A program made the translations under genes and the position numbers. DNA of 64,000 nt from Sphaerobacteraceae bacterium (lineage in GTDB: Bacteria > Chloroflexota > Chloroflexia > Thermomicrobiales > Thermomicrobiaceae). This document shows, in pieces, positions 35,067 through 44,660 of this stretch; the stretch's first letter is position 1, and each line of letters opens with the position of its first letter. Under the pieces are notes generated by a model. It was not told the origin of the DNA and did no database searches. It was given only the letters and a program-made list of their open reading frames with translations. The stretch spans positions 1-64,000 of the forward strand of contig REEK01000101.1 of assembly GCA_007695115.1 (NCBI GenBank). The letters are read 5' to 3'.

Positions 35067-36494
35067 TCACTCGTCCGCCCGTGGGCCGAGTTCATCGACC
35101 TCGTTGAGGAACTCCACCAGCAAATCGACCTCTTCAGTGGTCAGGATGTCCTGATAGGCCGGCATGTTGCCAATACCCTGAACAATGCGGACGGCAATCT
35201 GCTCAGAGCCCATCCGGGTCGAGACCTCGGTCAGATCCGGCCCCCACTCGCCACCTTCACGGTGTACCTGATGGCAATACTGGCAGCCACGCTCGTGGAA
35301 CACCCGGGCCCCTTCCAGAATGCGTTCATCCTGGGTTCCCAGTTGCTCGGCCTGCAGGGGTTCGGTTTCATAGTCCGGCACCCACGGTGCTCGCAGGCCG
35401 ACCACGGTGAGCATGATGAACAGCCCTGCCACCACACTGAGTCCCAGAATGGCGAACGGGCGCTTGCTCGGGTGACGCTCGCCCTTGCCGGCAATCAGCG
35501 GCAGGATCAGCAGGAAGAGGAAGAATCCCAGTGGCAGATAGACGAGGAAGACTTCCTCATAGCCGTGCGGTTTGATCGAGATCAATGCGTAGTACCAGAC
35601 AATGAACCAGTCTGGCTGCGGCTGGGAATCGAGATCGGTCAGATCCGGGGAAGCAGCCAGATCCCTCGGCCCGAGAAAGAACGCCAGACTGACGATGATC
35701 GTGACTACCAGCCCGCCAAAGAAGAGCTCGTTCCAGATGCCTTGAGGCCAGTATGGGCGCTGATGCTTCTCGACGTACTCTTCATACTCCTGCTTGTAGG
35801 TTTCCGGGTTGACCGGTTTCCCGGCCTTCGGCAGCTCGGAGATCCCGTGGTAGGTGACCAGAAACAGGTGCAGACCGATTAGCAGGACCATCGCGATCGG
35901 CAGGATGAAGACGTGCAGCGCGTAGGTCTGGGTAAGCGTAGAGCCGCTGACCGTCTCACCGGCCAGCACAAACTGAGCGATATGCTCACCGACAAACGGC
36001 ACGCGCCCGGCGAAATTCGCCGCCACCATCACGGTCCAGACGCCGTCCTGATCCCAGCGCAGGAGCTGGCCACTGAGCGCCATTCCGAAGGTGAGATAGA
36101 GCAGCACCACCCCGGAAATCCAGTTGAACTCCCGCGGATACTTGTAAGACGCGGTAAGGAACACCCGCATGGCATGAATCAGCACCAGAATGACCATCGC
36201 CGAGGCGCCGATCCAGTGCATCGCCCGGATGGTATCGCCGAACCGCACTTCGTAGGTGATGAACTCGACGCTCTCGTAGGCACTCTCCGGAGAGGGAACG
36301 TAGTTGGTTGCCAGCACGATCCCGGTGGTGATCTGCAGCAGAAACGAGAAGAGAATCCCGAACCCGAAGATATAGGCCCACTGCGATTTCCCCTCCGTCG
36401 TCTCCGGAGGGGCATTGTGATCGAGCGGCTTGATCAGCGTCTCGAAGCCGAGCCGGTCCTTCACAAATTCAATTGGCCGTCGTAGCTGGTTCAT
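35067..36494 (-). CDS. cytochrome b fused to a C-terminal cytochrome c
   Basis: A 475-residue cytochrome bc complex subunit. The N-terminal part (to about 230) has the four-helix heme-binding bundle with paired His (RAMHWIGASAMVILVLIHAM and LHVFILPIAMVLLIGLHLF). The second part (about 250-390) corresponds to subunit IV, with a Qo-site motif PDWF instead of PEWY. A cytochrome c domain follows, with CQYCH at 404-408 and a likely Met ligand at 444. It passes quinol electrons to cytochrome c while moving protons. It lies 37 bases after the Rieske gene. No separate cytochrome c1 gene is present, so the fused domain probably replaces it. Confidence 0.9.
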   Translation of the reverse strand: MNQLRRPIEFVKDRLGFETLIKPLDHNAPPETTEGKSQWAYIFGFGILFSFLLQITTGIVLATNYVPSPESAYESVEFITYEVRFGDTIRAMHWIGASAMVILVLIHAMRVFLTASYKYPREFNWISGVVLLYLTFGMALSGQLLRWDQDGVWTVMVAANFAGRVPFVGEHIAQFVLAGETVSGSTLTQTYALHVFILPIAMVLLIGLHLFLVTYHGISELPKAGKPVNPETYKQEYEEYVEKHQRPYWPQGIWNELFFGGLVVTIIVSLAFFLGPRDLAASPDLTDLDSQPQPDWFIVWYYALISIKPHGYEEVFLVYLPLGFFLFLLILPLIAGKGERHPSKRPFAILGLSVVAGLFIMLTVVGLRAPWVPDYETEPLQAEQLGTQDERILEGARVFHERGCQYCHQVHREGGEWGPDLTEVSTRMGSEQIAVRIVQGIGNMPAYQDILTTEEVDLLVEFLNEVDELGPRADE

Positions 36495-36531
36495 CCGGGT
36501 TCCTTCCGGTTCCGATCTCCGCCGGATTCGA

Positions 36532-37170
36532 TCAACTCGGCCGCTCTCCAGTCACCGGTACCGGAGACGCCAGAATCTGAACATCGCCATCCTGAACGCG
36601 GACATCGAGCCGCACCAGTGGCGACTGCGGTGGGCCAGCAACCACCTCTCCCTCGCGATCGAACACCCCACCGTGACACGGGCAGATAAACAGGCTCGCT
36701 CCGGCCCGCCAGGACACCGGACAGCCAACGTGAGTGCAGTAGACAGAGAAGGCGATGAACGATTCCTCGTCAGTTCGCCGCAGCCAGGCGGCATTTCTCG
36801 CCGCCGGACCAGACCAGGGAACGGCCTCGACATCTACGAACTCCACCTTCACGGTCTCATCGACCGGGAAATCATCCACCTCACCCACCACATGCCAGAT
36901 CTGCTCACTCCGGGCAGGCGTGCTGAAGAGTGCGCCGATGATCGGGATACCGGCCAGCGTTGCGGCAAATCCGGCCATGCCGACCCCCACGAAGCCGAGA
37001 AAGTTGCGACGGAGGAAGTTGCGACGCGTGGTCGTCTGCTGGATTCCACTTCCGCCGGCAACTGCCCTGGCACAGCCACAACCACCCGGGCAACCGGTCT
37101 CCGGCTTCGCTGGAGGCCGACCAAACCGGCCCCCGCTGATGCGGTAGAGCATCGATGGCTTGCTCGTCAT
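36532..37170 (-). CDS. Rieske iron-sulfur subunit of the cytochrome bc complex
   Basis: A 212-residue protein. A basic N-terminus with twin-Arg (RRNFLRRNFLGFVG) precedes one membrane helix (about 60-85), as in Tat-exported Rieske proteins. The 2Fe-2S site is complete: CTHVGCPVSW and CPCHGGVFD with the two Cys and two His pairs. Unusually, a Cys cluster (CPGGCGC, about residues 27-33) lies on the cytoplasmic side ahead of the membrane helix. The start ATG overlaps the ctaG stop by 4 bases. It delivers electrons to the cytochrome c domain. Confidence 0.92.
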   Translation of the reverse strand: MTSKPSMLYRISGGRFGRPPAKPETGCPGGCGCARAVAGGSGIQQTTTRRNFLRRNFLGFVGVGMAGFAATLAGIPIIGALFSTPARSEQIWHVVGEVDDFPVDETVKVEFVDVEAVPWSGPAARNAAWLRRTDEESFIAFSVYCTHVGCPVSWRAGASLFICPCHGGVFDREGEVVAGPPQSPLVRLDVRVQDGDVQILASPVPVTGERPS

Positions 37171-38198
37171 ACGGTCTCCCTCACTCTATGTGCACCTGCC
37201 TGTGTATGTGCGTGGCCAGATGCGGTCGCCAGCCCGGCAAGTTCGTCATCACGATCTACTGAGCGCTCGATTGCCCGGAACCAGCCAGCAAACAGCACCA
37301 CTCCGATGATCAGGTAAATGAAGCCCCCGGGCCCCATCAGCACGGCCCCAGCCAGCTGCTGGTCTTCGATCGGCGTAATACCGAAGGGGGCAGTCGTGGT
37401 TGCGTATTCGGAGTACCACGGATTCGGGCTGAAGGAGATCAGCGCACCGAGTGCCGTCTTCTGTAGCACCAGTCCGAAGATCATCAGAATCCCGATGCCG
37501 TAGTTCATTCCGGCCTGTCGTCCCCGCTGAAGCACCACCCACCAGAACAGGGCCGCGGTGAGGAACATCGTCAGGTGCTCCACTGCGTGGATGAGTTCGT
37601 TGCGGACGGCGGCATCGTAGAACGCGGGAACATGCCAGATCCAGATCACCAGGCTGTGCAGCCCCAGTGCGATCAATGGCAGCACCAGCACGGCCCACAA
37701 TTTTCCGAGCAGGCCTGCCCGCTTCCAGAATCGTGGGATCGATTTCCGCCAGGATGCCGGCAATCCCCAGATCGATGCCGAGCTGACATCACCGACGATC
37801 AACAGCAACGGCGCGATCGTGATCAGAAACAGATGCTGGCCCATATGAGCCGAGAAGAGCGCCGAGCTCAGCGGATCGAGCGGTGAGATCAACGCAATCG
37901 CGATCGACAGATAGCCACCCAGCACCGAGGCGACCTGCCAGGTCTTCACACCACGTCCCCGGCCAGCCCGTGCCCAGATCGCTCGTACCCCACGGAGATA
38001 GACCGTAACCGCCAGCGTCAGCACCAGCAGGACGAGCGGGTCGAAGTTCCAGGTTCTCCAGAGCGTCTCCGGCACCGGTGGTGGCCCCGAGTGCGCTAAA
38101 GCGGTCAACGGGAGCAACGCCAGGAAGGCACCAGCGAGCAGGCCAATCGGAACCGGCCAGCGCCCTCGCCATTTAGCTGTCACCTGATACCGCTTCAT
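37167..38198 (-). CDS. cytochrome c oxidase assembly factor CtaG (caa3 type)
   Basis: A 343-residue polytopic membrane protein of the CtaG/caa3 assembly family, needed for copper insertion or caa3 oxidase formation in Bacillus. A signal-like first helix (about 17-36) precedes a conserved His-rich region: ALFSAHMGQHLFLITIAPLLL, then SLVIWIWHVPAFYDAAV and IHAVEHLTMFLTAALFWW. About seven helices. The C-terminus carries a His-rich tail. It lies inside the oxidase cluster, which supports the assignment over YtaF-like proteins. Confidence 0.85.
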   Translation of the reverse strand: MKRYQVTAKWRGRWPVPIGLLAGAFLALLPLTALAHSGPPPVPETLWRTWNFDPLVLLVLTLAVTVYLRGVRAIWARAGRGRGVKTWQVASVLGGYLSIAIALISPLDPLSSALFSAHMGQHLFLITIAPLLLIVGDVSSASIWGLPASWRKSIPRFWKRAGLLGKLWAVLVLPLIALGLHSLVIWIWHVPAFYDAAVRNELIHAVEHLTMFLTAALFWWVVLQRGRQAGMNYGIGILMIFGLVLQKTALGALISFSPNPWYSEYATTTAPFGITPIEDQQLAGAVLMGPGGFIYLIIGVVLFAGWFRAIERSVDRDDELAGLATASGHAHTQAGAHRVRETV

Positions 38199-38210
38199 CA
38201 GATCGCCTCG

Positions 38211-38615
38211 CTAGATCCGGATACTGCCTGCGGCTTCGCACGGATCCTGCACGATAATCGGCACACTCTGGGCAATGATCACCATAAAGAAAAAGGCAGA
38301 CATCACCAGGCCAGACAGCGCCATAAAGCGCAATCGCTTCATCGCCTCGATCTCATCATCACTCGGTTCGCCGTCTGGACCCTGCGACGCCTCGTAGACA
38401 CGCCACGAGAGATAACCGGCGCCGCCCGCCAGCAACAGAAATACCGGAATCCCGAGATACATCAGCGGCCCCATCCCGGCAGTACAGGCAGCCGGAACGA
38501 GCGAATAGCTGTAAACCAGATGGAGTGCCCAGGCCCCGGCTGCGCCGAGCAGGCCGACCCAGATGGTGAACTGACTGACTGGTGTCTGCTGATCGATCGA
38601 CTGTCGGGTACTCAT
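38211..38615 (-). CDS. small membrane protein of the oxidase cluster
   Basis: A 134-residue protein with three hydrophobic segments (FTIWVGLLGAAGAWALHLVY, YLGIPVFLLLAGGAGYLSW and FMALSGLVMSAFFFMVIIAQ). It lies between the fused oxidase subunit I/III gene and ctaG, with short gaps on both sides. I do not recognise a named family; it is likely an assembly or accessory subunit of the oxidase, by position only. Confidence 0.6.
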   Translation of the reverse strand: MSTRQSIDQQTPVSQFTIWVGLLGAAGAWALHLVYSYSLVPAACTAGMGPLMYLGIPVFLLLAGGAGYLSWRVYEASQGPDGEPSDDEIEAMKRLRFMALSGLVMSAFFFMVIIAQSVPIIVQDPCEAAGSIRI

Positions 38616-38633
38616 CGCCTGATTCTCCGGCTT

Positions 38634-41219
38634 CTAGAACATGTTCGGCGTGATGTAGACCGTCACGAAATACACCACCCAGGCAGCGACCACGAAATAC
38701 CAGTACATCGAGAGCGCCTGCACCCCGATGAAGCGCTTCTCGTCGTAGTAACCACGCCAGGCGAGCAACGTCATCGGGACCGCGATCAGAATCAGCGCCG
38801 CAACGTGCAGGACGTGAAATCCACCGAGCGTGGTGACGATCGAGGTATAGGCGTTCTCGGTCCAGATGAATGGCCGGTCGGTGTAATGAATCGTCGACAC
38901 GATCAGACTGCCGATCGCCAGCCCGATGCCGCCAAGAAGGCTATAGAAAAGCATCGAACGATTCCCCTGGCTGACGGAACGAACACCCCACCAGATCGGC
39001 ACCACGCTGAGGAGCATGAGTCCGCCCGCAATCGCTGGAAGCATCAGCGGCGGGTCCGGGATACCTTCCGGCGGCCATCCTGGGAGGACAGCATCATCAA
39101 CTGGCCAGGAGGGAACGCTGATCCGCAAGTAGAAGTAGGCAAAGGTCAGACAGCCGAGCACCACCGCTTCGATCACGATCAACCAGATCATCCCCCACCA
39201 GATCGTGGAGAATCGTCCGGTCGTGATGTGCGGCAGTGAGCCTGGAGACTCACGGTCGGTGACTTCAGACCGGGCAAACGGCTCCTCTGGCCAGTTCCAG
39301 ATGATCGCGCAGATGTAGAGGAGAATCAGCCCCACGGGAATCAGAATCAGCTCGGTATCGAACCCGACAAGCGGCAGGAACGCGGCGAAAATCACCGTAA
39401 CGGCAACGGCCATCCAGAACGGAAGCAACGTCGGAGCGGGCAGGAAGGCTCGGCCTTCCGGTTTTGCCTCGAGCAACGTCGTCTGGTAGGTCGTCCGCTC
39501 CCCGTTCAGGGAATCGGAGAAACTTCGCCAGCCCTCGGGAACGCGATCGGCCGCCGGTTCGGTCGACTCCTGCTGCCACAGTGGATAGCGGGAGCGAACA
39601 ATCGGAATCGTCGCGAAGTTGTAATCGGGTGGTGGTGAGGGAATCGCCCACTCCAGCGTGCCGCCGTTCCACGGGTCCAGTCCGGCTGGCTTGCCCTTCC
39701 AGAACATGCGAGCCGCATCGACGAAGAAGACGAGCGCCCCGGCACCCATCATGAAGGCACCGACGGTCGCGATGAAGTTGAGATCACCCAGTCCCTGCTC
39801 CGGCAGGTAGGTGTAAACCCGACGCGGCATGCCATCGAAGCCGAGCTGGTGCATCGGGAAGAAGGTCACGTTGGCCCCGATGAACGTCAGCCAGAAACAC
39901 AAGCGTCCGAGCGATTCACTGAGCAGCTTCCCGGTAATTTTGGGAAGCCAGTGATACAGCCCCGCGAAGATCGGCAGAATCACCCCGCCGATGATCACAT
40001 AATGGAAATGGGCCACCACGAAGTAGGTATCGTGGACCTGCCAGTCAAACACCGGCGAGGCAACCATCACCCCGGTAATACCACCCAGCACGAAGACTAC
40101 GATCGTCCCGGCACAGAACAGAAACGCCGTGTTGATCTTCAACGTGCCTCGCCAGATCGTTGAGATCCAGGCGAAGATCGTGATCCCGCTCGGGATAGTG
40201 ATCATCATGCTGGCGGCGGCGAAAAAGCTCAGCCCCATCAGCGCGATACCGACTGCATACATATGATGCACCCAGAGACCGAAGCTCAGAATGCCGATCG
40301 CCACGGTGGCCATCGCCACCAGCAGGTAGCCGCTCATCGGCCTGGCCGCGGCAACGGCGATAACTGTGGAAACCGCGCCGAAGGCCGGCAAAAGCATGAT
40401 GTAGACGTCAGGGTGACCGAAGAACCAGAAGAGATGTTGCCAGAGTAATGCAGAACCCCCGGCAGCATGATCGAAGAACGTCGTGCCGAATTTTCGGTCC
40501 AACTCCAGCATCACGCTAACCGTCATCAGAGCCGGCATGGCGATGATGATCATGAATGCGGTCACCAGCGAGGACCAGCAGAACAGCGGCATCCGGTTGA
40601 GAGACATCCCCGGCGCCCGGAACTTGAACATGGTGACGATCAGCTCGACTGCGGCCACCAGAGCGGCAACTTCGAGCATCGTCACGGCGATCAGATAGAA
40701 ATCGATTCCCCGGCCGACCTGGAACTCACCCAGTCCCGTCATCGAGACATCGGTCGCCGATGGACTGTAACCAGCCCCACTCAATGGTGGGTAGTTGAAC
40801 CAGCCCGCATCCGGACCCCGTCCGGAGAAGAAGGCAAGGAAGAGGATCGTCCCCCCGATGGCGTAGATCCAGTAACCGAACGCGTTGAGCCGCGGAAACG
40901 CCATATCGCGGGCGCCGATCATCAGCGGCACGAAGTAGATACCGAGGCCTTCCAGGAACGGGATGGCGAAGAGGAACATCATCACCGCGCCGTGCATGGT
41001 GAAGAACTGGTTGAACGCTTCGGCCGGGACGATGTCCAGACCGGGCTGGGCCAGCTGAATGCGCATTAGCAGCGCCAGAATACCGGCCAGCACGAAGAAC
41101 ACGAGCGAGGTCGCGATGTAGCGAACCCCAACCGCACGGTGGTTGGTGGCTGACATCCACCCGACGAATCCGGGCGGACGTTTCCATGCTTCTGTCAAGC
41201 GTTCAGTCGGCGTTGACAT
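38634..41219 (-). CDS. cytochrome c oxidase subunit I/III fusion
   Basis: An 861-residue fusion. Residues about 1-550 are heme-copper oxidase subunit I: the heme a ligand region FFTMHGAVMMFLFAIP, the CuB/Tyr motif in FFGHPDVYIMLLPAFG (His cross-linked to Tyr in A-type oxidases), and the paired His in HDTYFVVAHFHYV. The PRLNAFGYW stretch is also seen. After a linker at about 550-650, subunit III follows with five helices (IEAVVLGCLTFAYFYLR and TLGGFHVLHVAALIL). Fused I/III genes are known for Thermus-type caa3 oxidases. It reduces oxygen to water and pumps protons. Confidence 0.95.
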   Translation of the reverse strand: MSTPTERLTEAWKRPPGFVGWMSATNHRAVGVRYIATSLVFFVLAGILALLMRIQLAQPGLDIVPAEAFNQFFTMHGAVMMFLFAIPFLEGLGIYFVPLMIGARDMAFPRLNAFGYWIYAIGGTILFLAFFSGRGPDAGWFNYPPLSGAGYSPSATDVSMTGLGEFQVGRGIDFYLIAVTMLEVAALVAAVELIVTMFKFRAPGMSLNRMPLFCWSSLVTAFMIIIAMPALMTVSVMLELDRKFGTTFFDHAAGGSALLWQHLFWFFGHPDVYIMLLPAFGAVSTVIAVAAARPMSGYLLVAMATVAIGILSFGLWVHHMYAVGIALMGLSFFAAASMMITIPSGITIFAWISTIWRGTLKINTAFLFCAGTIVVFVLGGITGVMVASPVFDWQVHDTYFVVAHFHYVIIGGVILPIFAGLYHWLPKITGKLLSESLGRLCFWLTFIGANVTFFPMHQLGFDGMPRRVYTYLPEQGLGDLNFIATVGAFMMGAGALVFFVDAARMFWKGKPAGLDPWNGGTLEWAIPSPPPDYNFATIPIVRSRYPLWQQESTEPAADRVPEGWRSFSDSLNGERTTYQTTLLEAKPEGRAFLPAPTLLPFWMAVAVTVIFAAFLPLVGFDTELILIPVGLILLYICAIIWNWPEEPFARSEVTDRESPGSLPHITTGRFSTIWWGMIWLIVIEAVVLGCLTFAYFYLRISVPSWPVDDAVLPGWPPEGIPDPPLMLPAIAGGLMLLSVVPIWWGVRSVSQGNRSMLFYSLLGGIGLAIGSLIVSTIHYTDRPFIWTENAYTSIVTTLGGFHVLHVAALILIAVPMTLLAWRGYYDEKRFIGVQALSMYWYFVVAAWVVYFVTVYITPNMF

Positions 41220-41234
41220 GCGCCCCTTCTCGCA

Positions 41235-42251
41235 CTACTCCAGGCTGAGCAGAAACTCCACCAGCGCGTCGAGATCATCCGGATCGAGCTCGGTTGGCGG
41301 CATACGCACGCCAGGTTTGAGCTGGTGCGGATCGACGATCCAGGCAGCCAGATTCCCGTAATTGTTGTCCTCGATTGCCGATGCGATGGTCAGTCTGCTG
41401 CCGAAATGTGTGAGATCGGGTCCGGGAGCGCCGGCAGCGGGGTCGGGTTCAGTAATTCCATCGATACCGTGGCACATGGCACAGCCAGCATCGAAATAGA
41501 CATCCATACCAGCGCGCAGGAATTCATCGTCCGGCTCGCTGGCAGGCTCCTGACGATCTGCGATCCACTGATCGAATTCATCTTCTGATTGAGCAATCAC
41601 CAGCTTGCCCATAAGAGCGTGCTGCACGCCGCAGAACTCGGCACACTGCCCCCAGTAGATGTCCTCTTCGTCTGCCTCGATCCAGAGGACGTTCTCTTTG
41701 CCGGGATTGAGATCCCGCTTTCCGGCGAGTTCTGGAACCCAGAAACTGTGGATGACATCAGCAGAGGTAAGTCTGAGTTCAACCGGAACGCCAACCGGGA
41801 TGGGAATCTCGTTGGCAGTGACCACGTCGAGATCCGGATAGCGGACTTCCCACCAGAACATGTGGCCGATCACCTCGATCGTCACCGCAGCTTCGTCCTC
41901 AGGCGGCTCGATCACCGACTGACCAGTCCGGATAGAATCACCGAGAACCAGAGCGAGAATGAGGATGGGAATCACCAGACCACCAACGGTGAAGAATGCG
42001 CGGTCAGAGATGGGTGGGTTGGAGTCAGGGTCCGCATTGCGACGGCCACGCATGATCGCGTAGAGCAACAGGCCCATCACCACGATATAGACGGCCAGCC
42101 CGAGCCAGAACATCAGCCACCAGTGCGTGGCTGTCTCCGCGGCACCCGGGCCTCTGGGATCGAGCGCCCCGCCGTCTGTACTGCACCCTGCCAGGGTCAG
42201 CAGCAGCACCAGAAATATTGGAAAATGCCGTTTCCAGCCCACCTGCACCAA
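41235..42251 (-). CDS. cytochrome c oxidase subunit II with C-terminal cytochrome c
   Basis: A 338-residue subunit II. The N-terminus is a lipoprotein signal (lipobox LAGC at about residue 22), followed by two membrane helices. The cupredoxin domain has the binuclear CuA ligands (HSFWVPEL and CAEFCGVQHALM). A cytochrome c domain at the C-terminus has CAMCH at 257-261 and a Met ligand at 317, so the electron entry site is built in. This is the first gene of the respiratory operon. The protein is the expected caa3 type. Confidence 0.93.
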   Translation of the reverse strand: MVQVGWKRHFPIFLVLLLTLAGCSTDGGALDPRGPGAAETATHWWLMFWLGLAVYIVVMGLLLYAIMRGRRNADPDSNPPISDRAFFTVGGLVIPILILALVLGDSIRTGQSVIEPPEDEAAVTIEVIGHMFWWEVRYPDLDVVTANEIPIPVGVPVELRLTSADVIHSFWVPELAGKRDLNPGKENVLWIEADEEDIYWGQCAEFCGVQHALMGKLVIAQSEDEFDQWIADRQEPASEPDDEFLRAGMDVYFDAGCAMCHGIDGITEPDPAAGAPGPDLTHFGSRLTIASAIEDNNYGNLAAWIVDPHQLKPGVRMPPTELDPDDLDALVEFLLSLE

Positions 42252-42490
42252 CCCCGCTACGCGCTCGGGCCGGTGACACCATGATCACCGTGCAAGGATG
42301 ATGGTCGCGCAGCCATCAGCAGTGCCGCTATGCATCGTATTAGCGTCACCTGTCCCGCCCCCACTACCAGTTGAGAATCCCGTAACTATGGTTGAAAGGC
42401 AATACGCAAGTTGTGGGCCGCGAGCGGGAATAGCGTGCGGTAGCGGGATTGAAGCGACAGAGGATCACACTGGTGGAGCCAGGCTCCGGT
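42252..42490. other. intergenic region upstream of the respiratory operon
   Basis: About 240 bases between the oxidase subunit II start and the 3' end of the first GGDEF gene, both on the minus strand. It must hold the operon promoter, but no consensus boxes were identified. Confidence 0.4.
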
Positions 42491-44497
42491 CTAGCGACCG
42501 GATCGGCTGCTCTGTCTGGCCTCTGAGAGATTGTGAGAATCTTCCATCCAGGCTTCGTACCCGGCTGCTCGCCCTGGACCACGGCGCTTCGCAGCGTACA
42601 TCGCCAGATCGGCCCGTCGCAGAAGCTCGGTCGGGCTGGCGATCGAGGAATCGGCAACCGCCACACCAACACTCGGAGACACAGTCAGTACGGCGTCGTC
42701 GATCCGAATCGGTGTTTCGAGCGATTCCAGCACCCGATGCGCAGCCGCCATTGCATCATCGGTGGAGTTCACCCTGTTCAGGAGAATCGTGAACTCATCA
42801 CCGGCCAGCCGGCTCAGCACATCATCGCCGCGAACTACCGTCTGCAGCCGGTTGGCGATCTGCCGGAGTACCTCATCGCCGCTCTCATGGCCGAACGTAT
42901 CGTTGACCTGTTTGAATTCGTCGACATCTACGAAGAGCAGCGCCGGGACTACCCGTGTCTCGGTGGGATTGATCGGCAGTACCTGACGGAGCATGTCGAA
43001 GAACATCGCCCGGTTCGGCAAGCCGGTAAGTGGATCGTGATACGCCTGATGGGTCAGGCGGGCTTCCAGGCTCTTGCGCTCGGTAACATCTCGAGAGTTG
43101 AGCACGATTCCGGACACCGCGGGGTTCTCCAGTTCACTGGAAACGATGCTCTCCAGGTTGATAATCCGGCCATCGGGAAGCTGCATTCGCCACTCAACGA
43201 TCTCCCGCCCGGACCCGGTGTTGATGACCCACTGCAACGCCTCCAGCACCGAATCACGATCCTCTTCGTGAACCCAGTCGACCAGGGATGTACCCATGAA
43301 TTCATCCGGTGACCGCTGAATGACCTCTTCAGAAGCTGGCGATTGAAACGTACAGCGCAGATCAGTATCGAGGACCGTGATCATGTCGGTCGAATTCTCG
43401 ACCAGCGCCCTGAACCGCTCTTCCGTCCGCCGCACCGCCTGACGCAATCGCAGCTCACCATTCTCCCGGATGGTGACCACCTGTCGTGCCACAATGAGTG
43501 TCACCAGCGCAGTCAGGAATACCACCGCGATTCCAAACCGGTTCAGCATCTCTGGCAGCGCGGTGTAGCTGATAATCAGGATACCGATCGCAGCGGCGGA
43601 GTATGGAATCAGCACACGGACTCGTTCGGCAACCCTGCCCGGCTCGGACGTCGGACGATTTCGATCGATCACATCGTAGTGCCACTGCGGACTGGCGACG
43701 AGTAACGCCTGCGCCACGATCCAGGTGGTGTAGGTCACCGTCTCCGGAACGTAGAGTTCACGGAACTCGAGATACGTCCACCAGAAGTCCGTACCCGCGT
43801 AGATGACCAGACCAGCTCCAAGGAGCATGAGGACACCTACTGACCCTGCCTCGGGCCGGCGAACGAGAATGCTGAATACCGCGATCAGCACCAACATATG
43901 AGACAGGGGGTAAAGCACCAGGACCAGCGCGCCGAGGGTCGACGTCAGTGATTGAAGGTTGCCAGGGTCGACAATGATGTAGGCAGTCAGCGCGGCCAGG
44001 CCAGTCATAATGATCCCGCAGTCGATCCAGAATCGGGTTCGATCCCGTCCGATCAATCTCGCGGCAGGAAACATCAGTACGCCGATTGCCAGGGCGACCG
44101 AGCTCCCCAGATAGGCTGGATCAAACAGAGAAACGCTCGGGACTGACATTCCGGTGAGATGGTAGTAGGCCCAGATCGAATCAGCCACGCCCCAGAGCAG
44201 AAACGCACCGCCGATAACCGCCCACGCTTGACGAGTTCGCTTTGGCACCGAACTGACACGTGCCATCCGCCAGGCCAGGATGACCCCAAGCAGCATCACC
44301 GGCGGAAAGCCAAGTTCCCGGACGGTGTCTGCCGTACCAGGGCCGCCCCACTCGAAAATCATCCAGAGAAGGAACAGGACGATGTACGGCACCAGCGCCA
44401 GAACAGCCAGATTCCCCCAGTCAGCGTACCAGGGCCGAACTGATTGATCGGCGCTCGTCAGTGTCTTTGACTGTTGCAGACTCTGGCTGTATGACAT
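42491..44497 (-). CDS. membrane PAS-GGDEF diguanylate cyclase (first of two)
   Basis: A 668-residue protein: about eight to ten membrane helices in the N-terminal half, a PAS domain at about 345-460, and a GGDEF domain at about 480-645. The active-site loop reads AGDEF (LSRLAGDEFTIL), an accepted variant, so cyclase activity is likely. RGDD lies five residues before it and matches the RxxD inhibitory site. It would make cyclic di-GMP in response to a signal sensed through the membrane part or PAS. The start MSYSQSL is chosen because homology to the paralogue begins nearby; longer frames have weak support. It is closely similar in layout to the next gene. Confidence 0.9.
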   Translation of the reverse strand: MSYSQSLQQSKTLTSADQSVRPWYADWGNLAVLALVPYIVLFLLWMIFEWGGPGTADTVRELGFPPVMLLGVILAWRMARVSSVPKRTRQAWAVIGGAFLLWGVADSIWAYYHLTGMSVPSVSLFDPAYLGSSVALAIGVLMFPAARLIGRDRTRFWIDCGIIMTGLAALTAYIIVDPGNLQSLTSTLGALVLVLYPLSHMLVLIAVFSILVRRPEAGSVGVLMLLGAGLVIYAGTDFWWTYLEFRELYVPETVTYTTWIVAQALLVASPQWHYDVIDRNRPTSEPGRVAERVRVLIPYSAAAIGILIISYTALPEMLNRFGIAVVFLTALVTLIVARQVVTIRENGELRLRQAVRRTEERFRALVENSTDMITVLDTDLRCTFQSPASEEVIQRSPDEFMGTSLVDWVHEEDRDSVLEALQWVINTGSGREIVEWRMQLPDGRIINLESIVSSELENPAVSGIVLNSRDVTERKSLEARLTHQAYHDPLTGLPNRAMFFDMLRQVLPINPTETRVVPALLFVDVDEFKQVNDTFGHESGDEVLRQIANRLQTVVRGDDVLSRLAGDEFTILLNRVNSTDDAMAAAHRVLESLETPIRIDDAVLTVSPSVGVAVADSSIASPTELLRRADLAMYAAKRRGPGRAAGYEAWMEDSHNLSEARQSSRSGR

Positions 44498-44660
44498 CTG
44501 GGGTCTTTTCGAACTACCGGGGACCAGGAAGTTTGTCTCATTGCCTGGAACCACGAGGTCCCAACGCGTCAATCAACTCGTGCCATTACCCTAACTGGGG
44601 CTACGGAGATCGACAATGGACTGAAAGTCCCGGAGCGCAGAGCAGAAGGCACCGCGGCAA

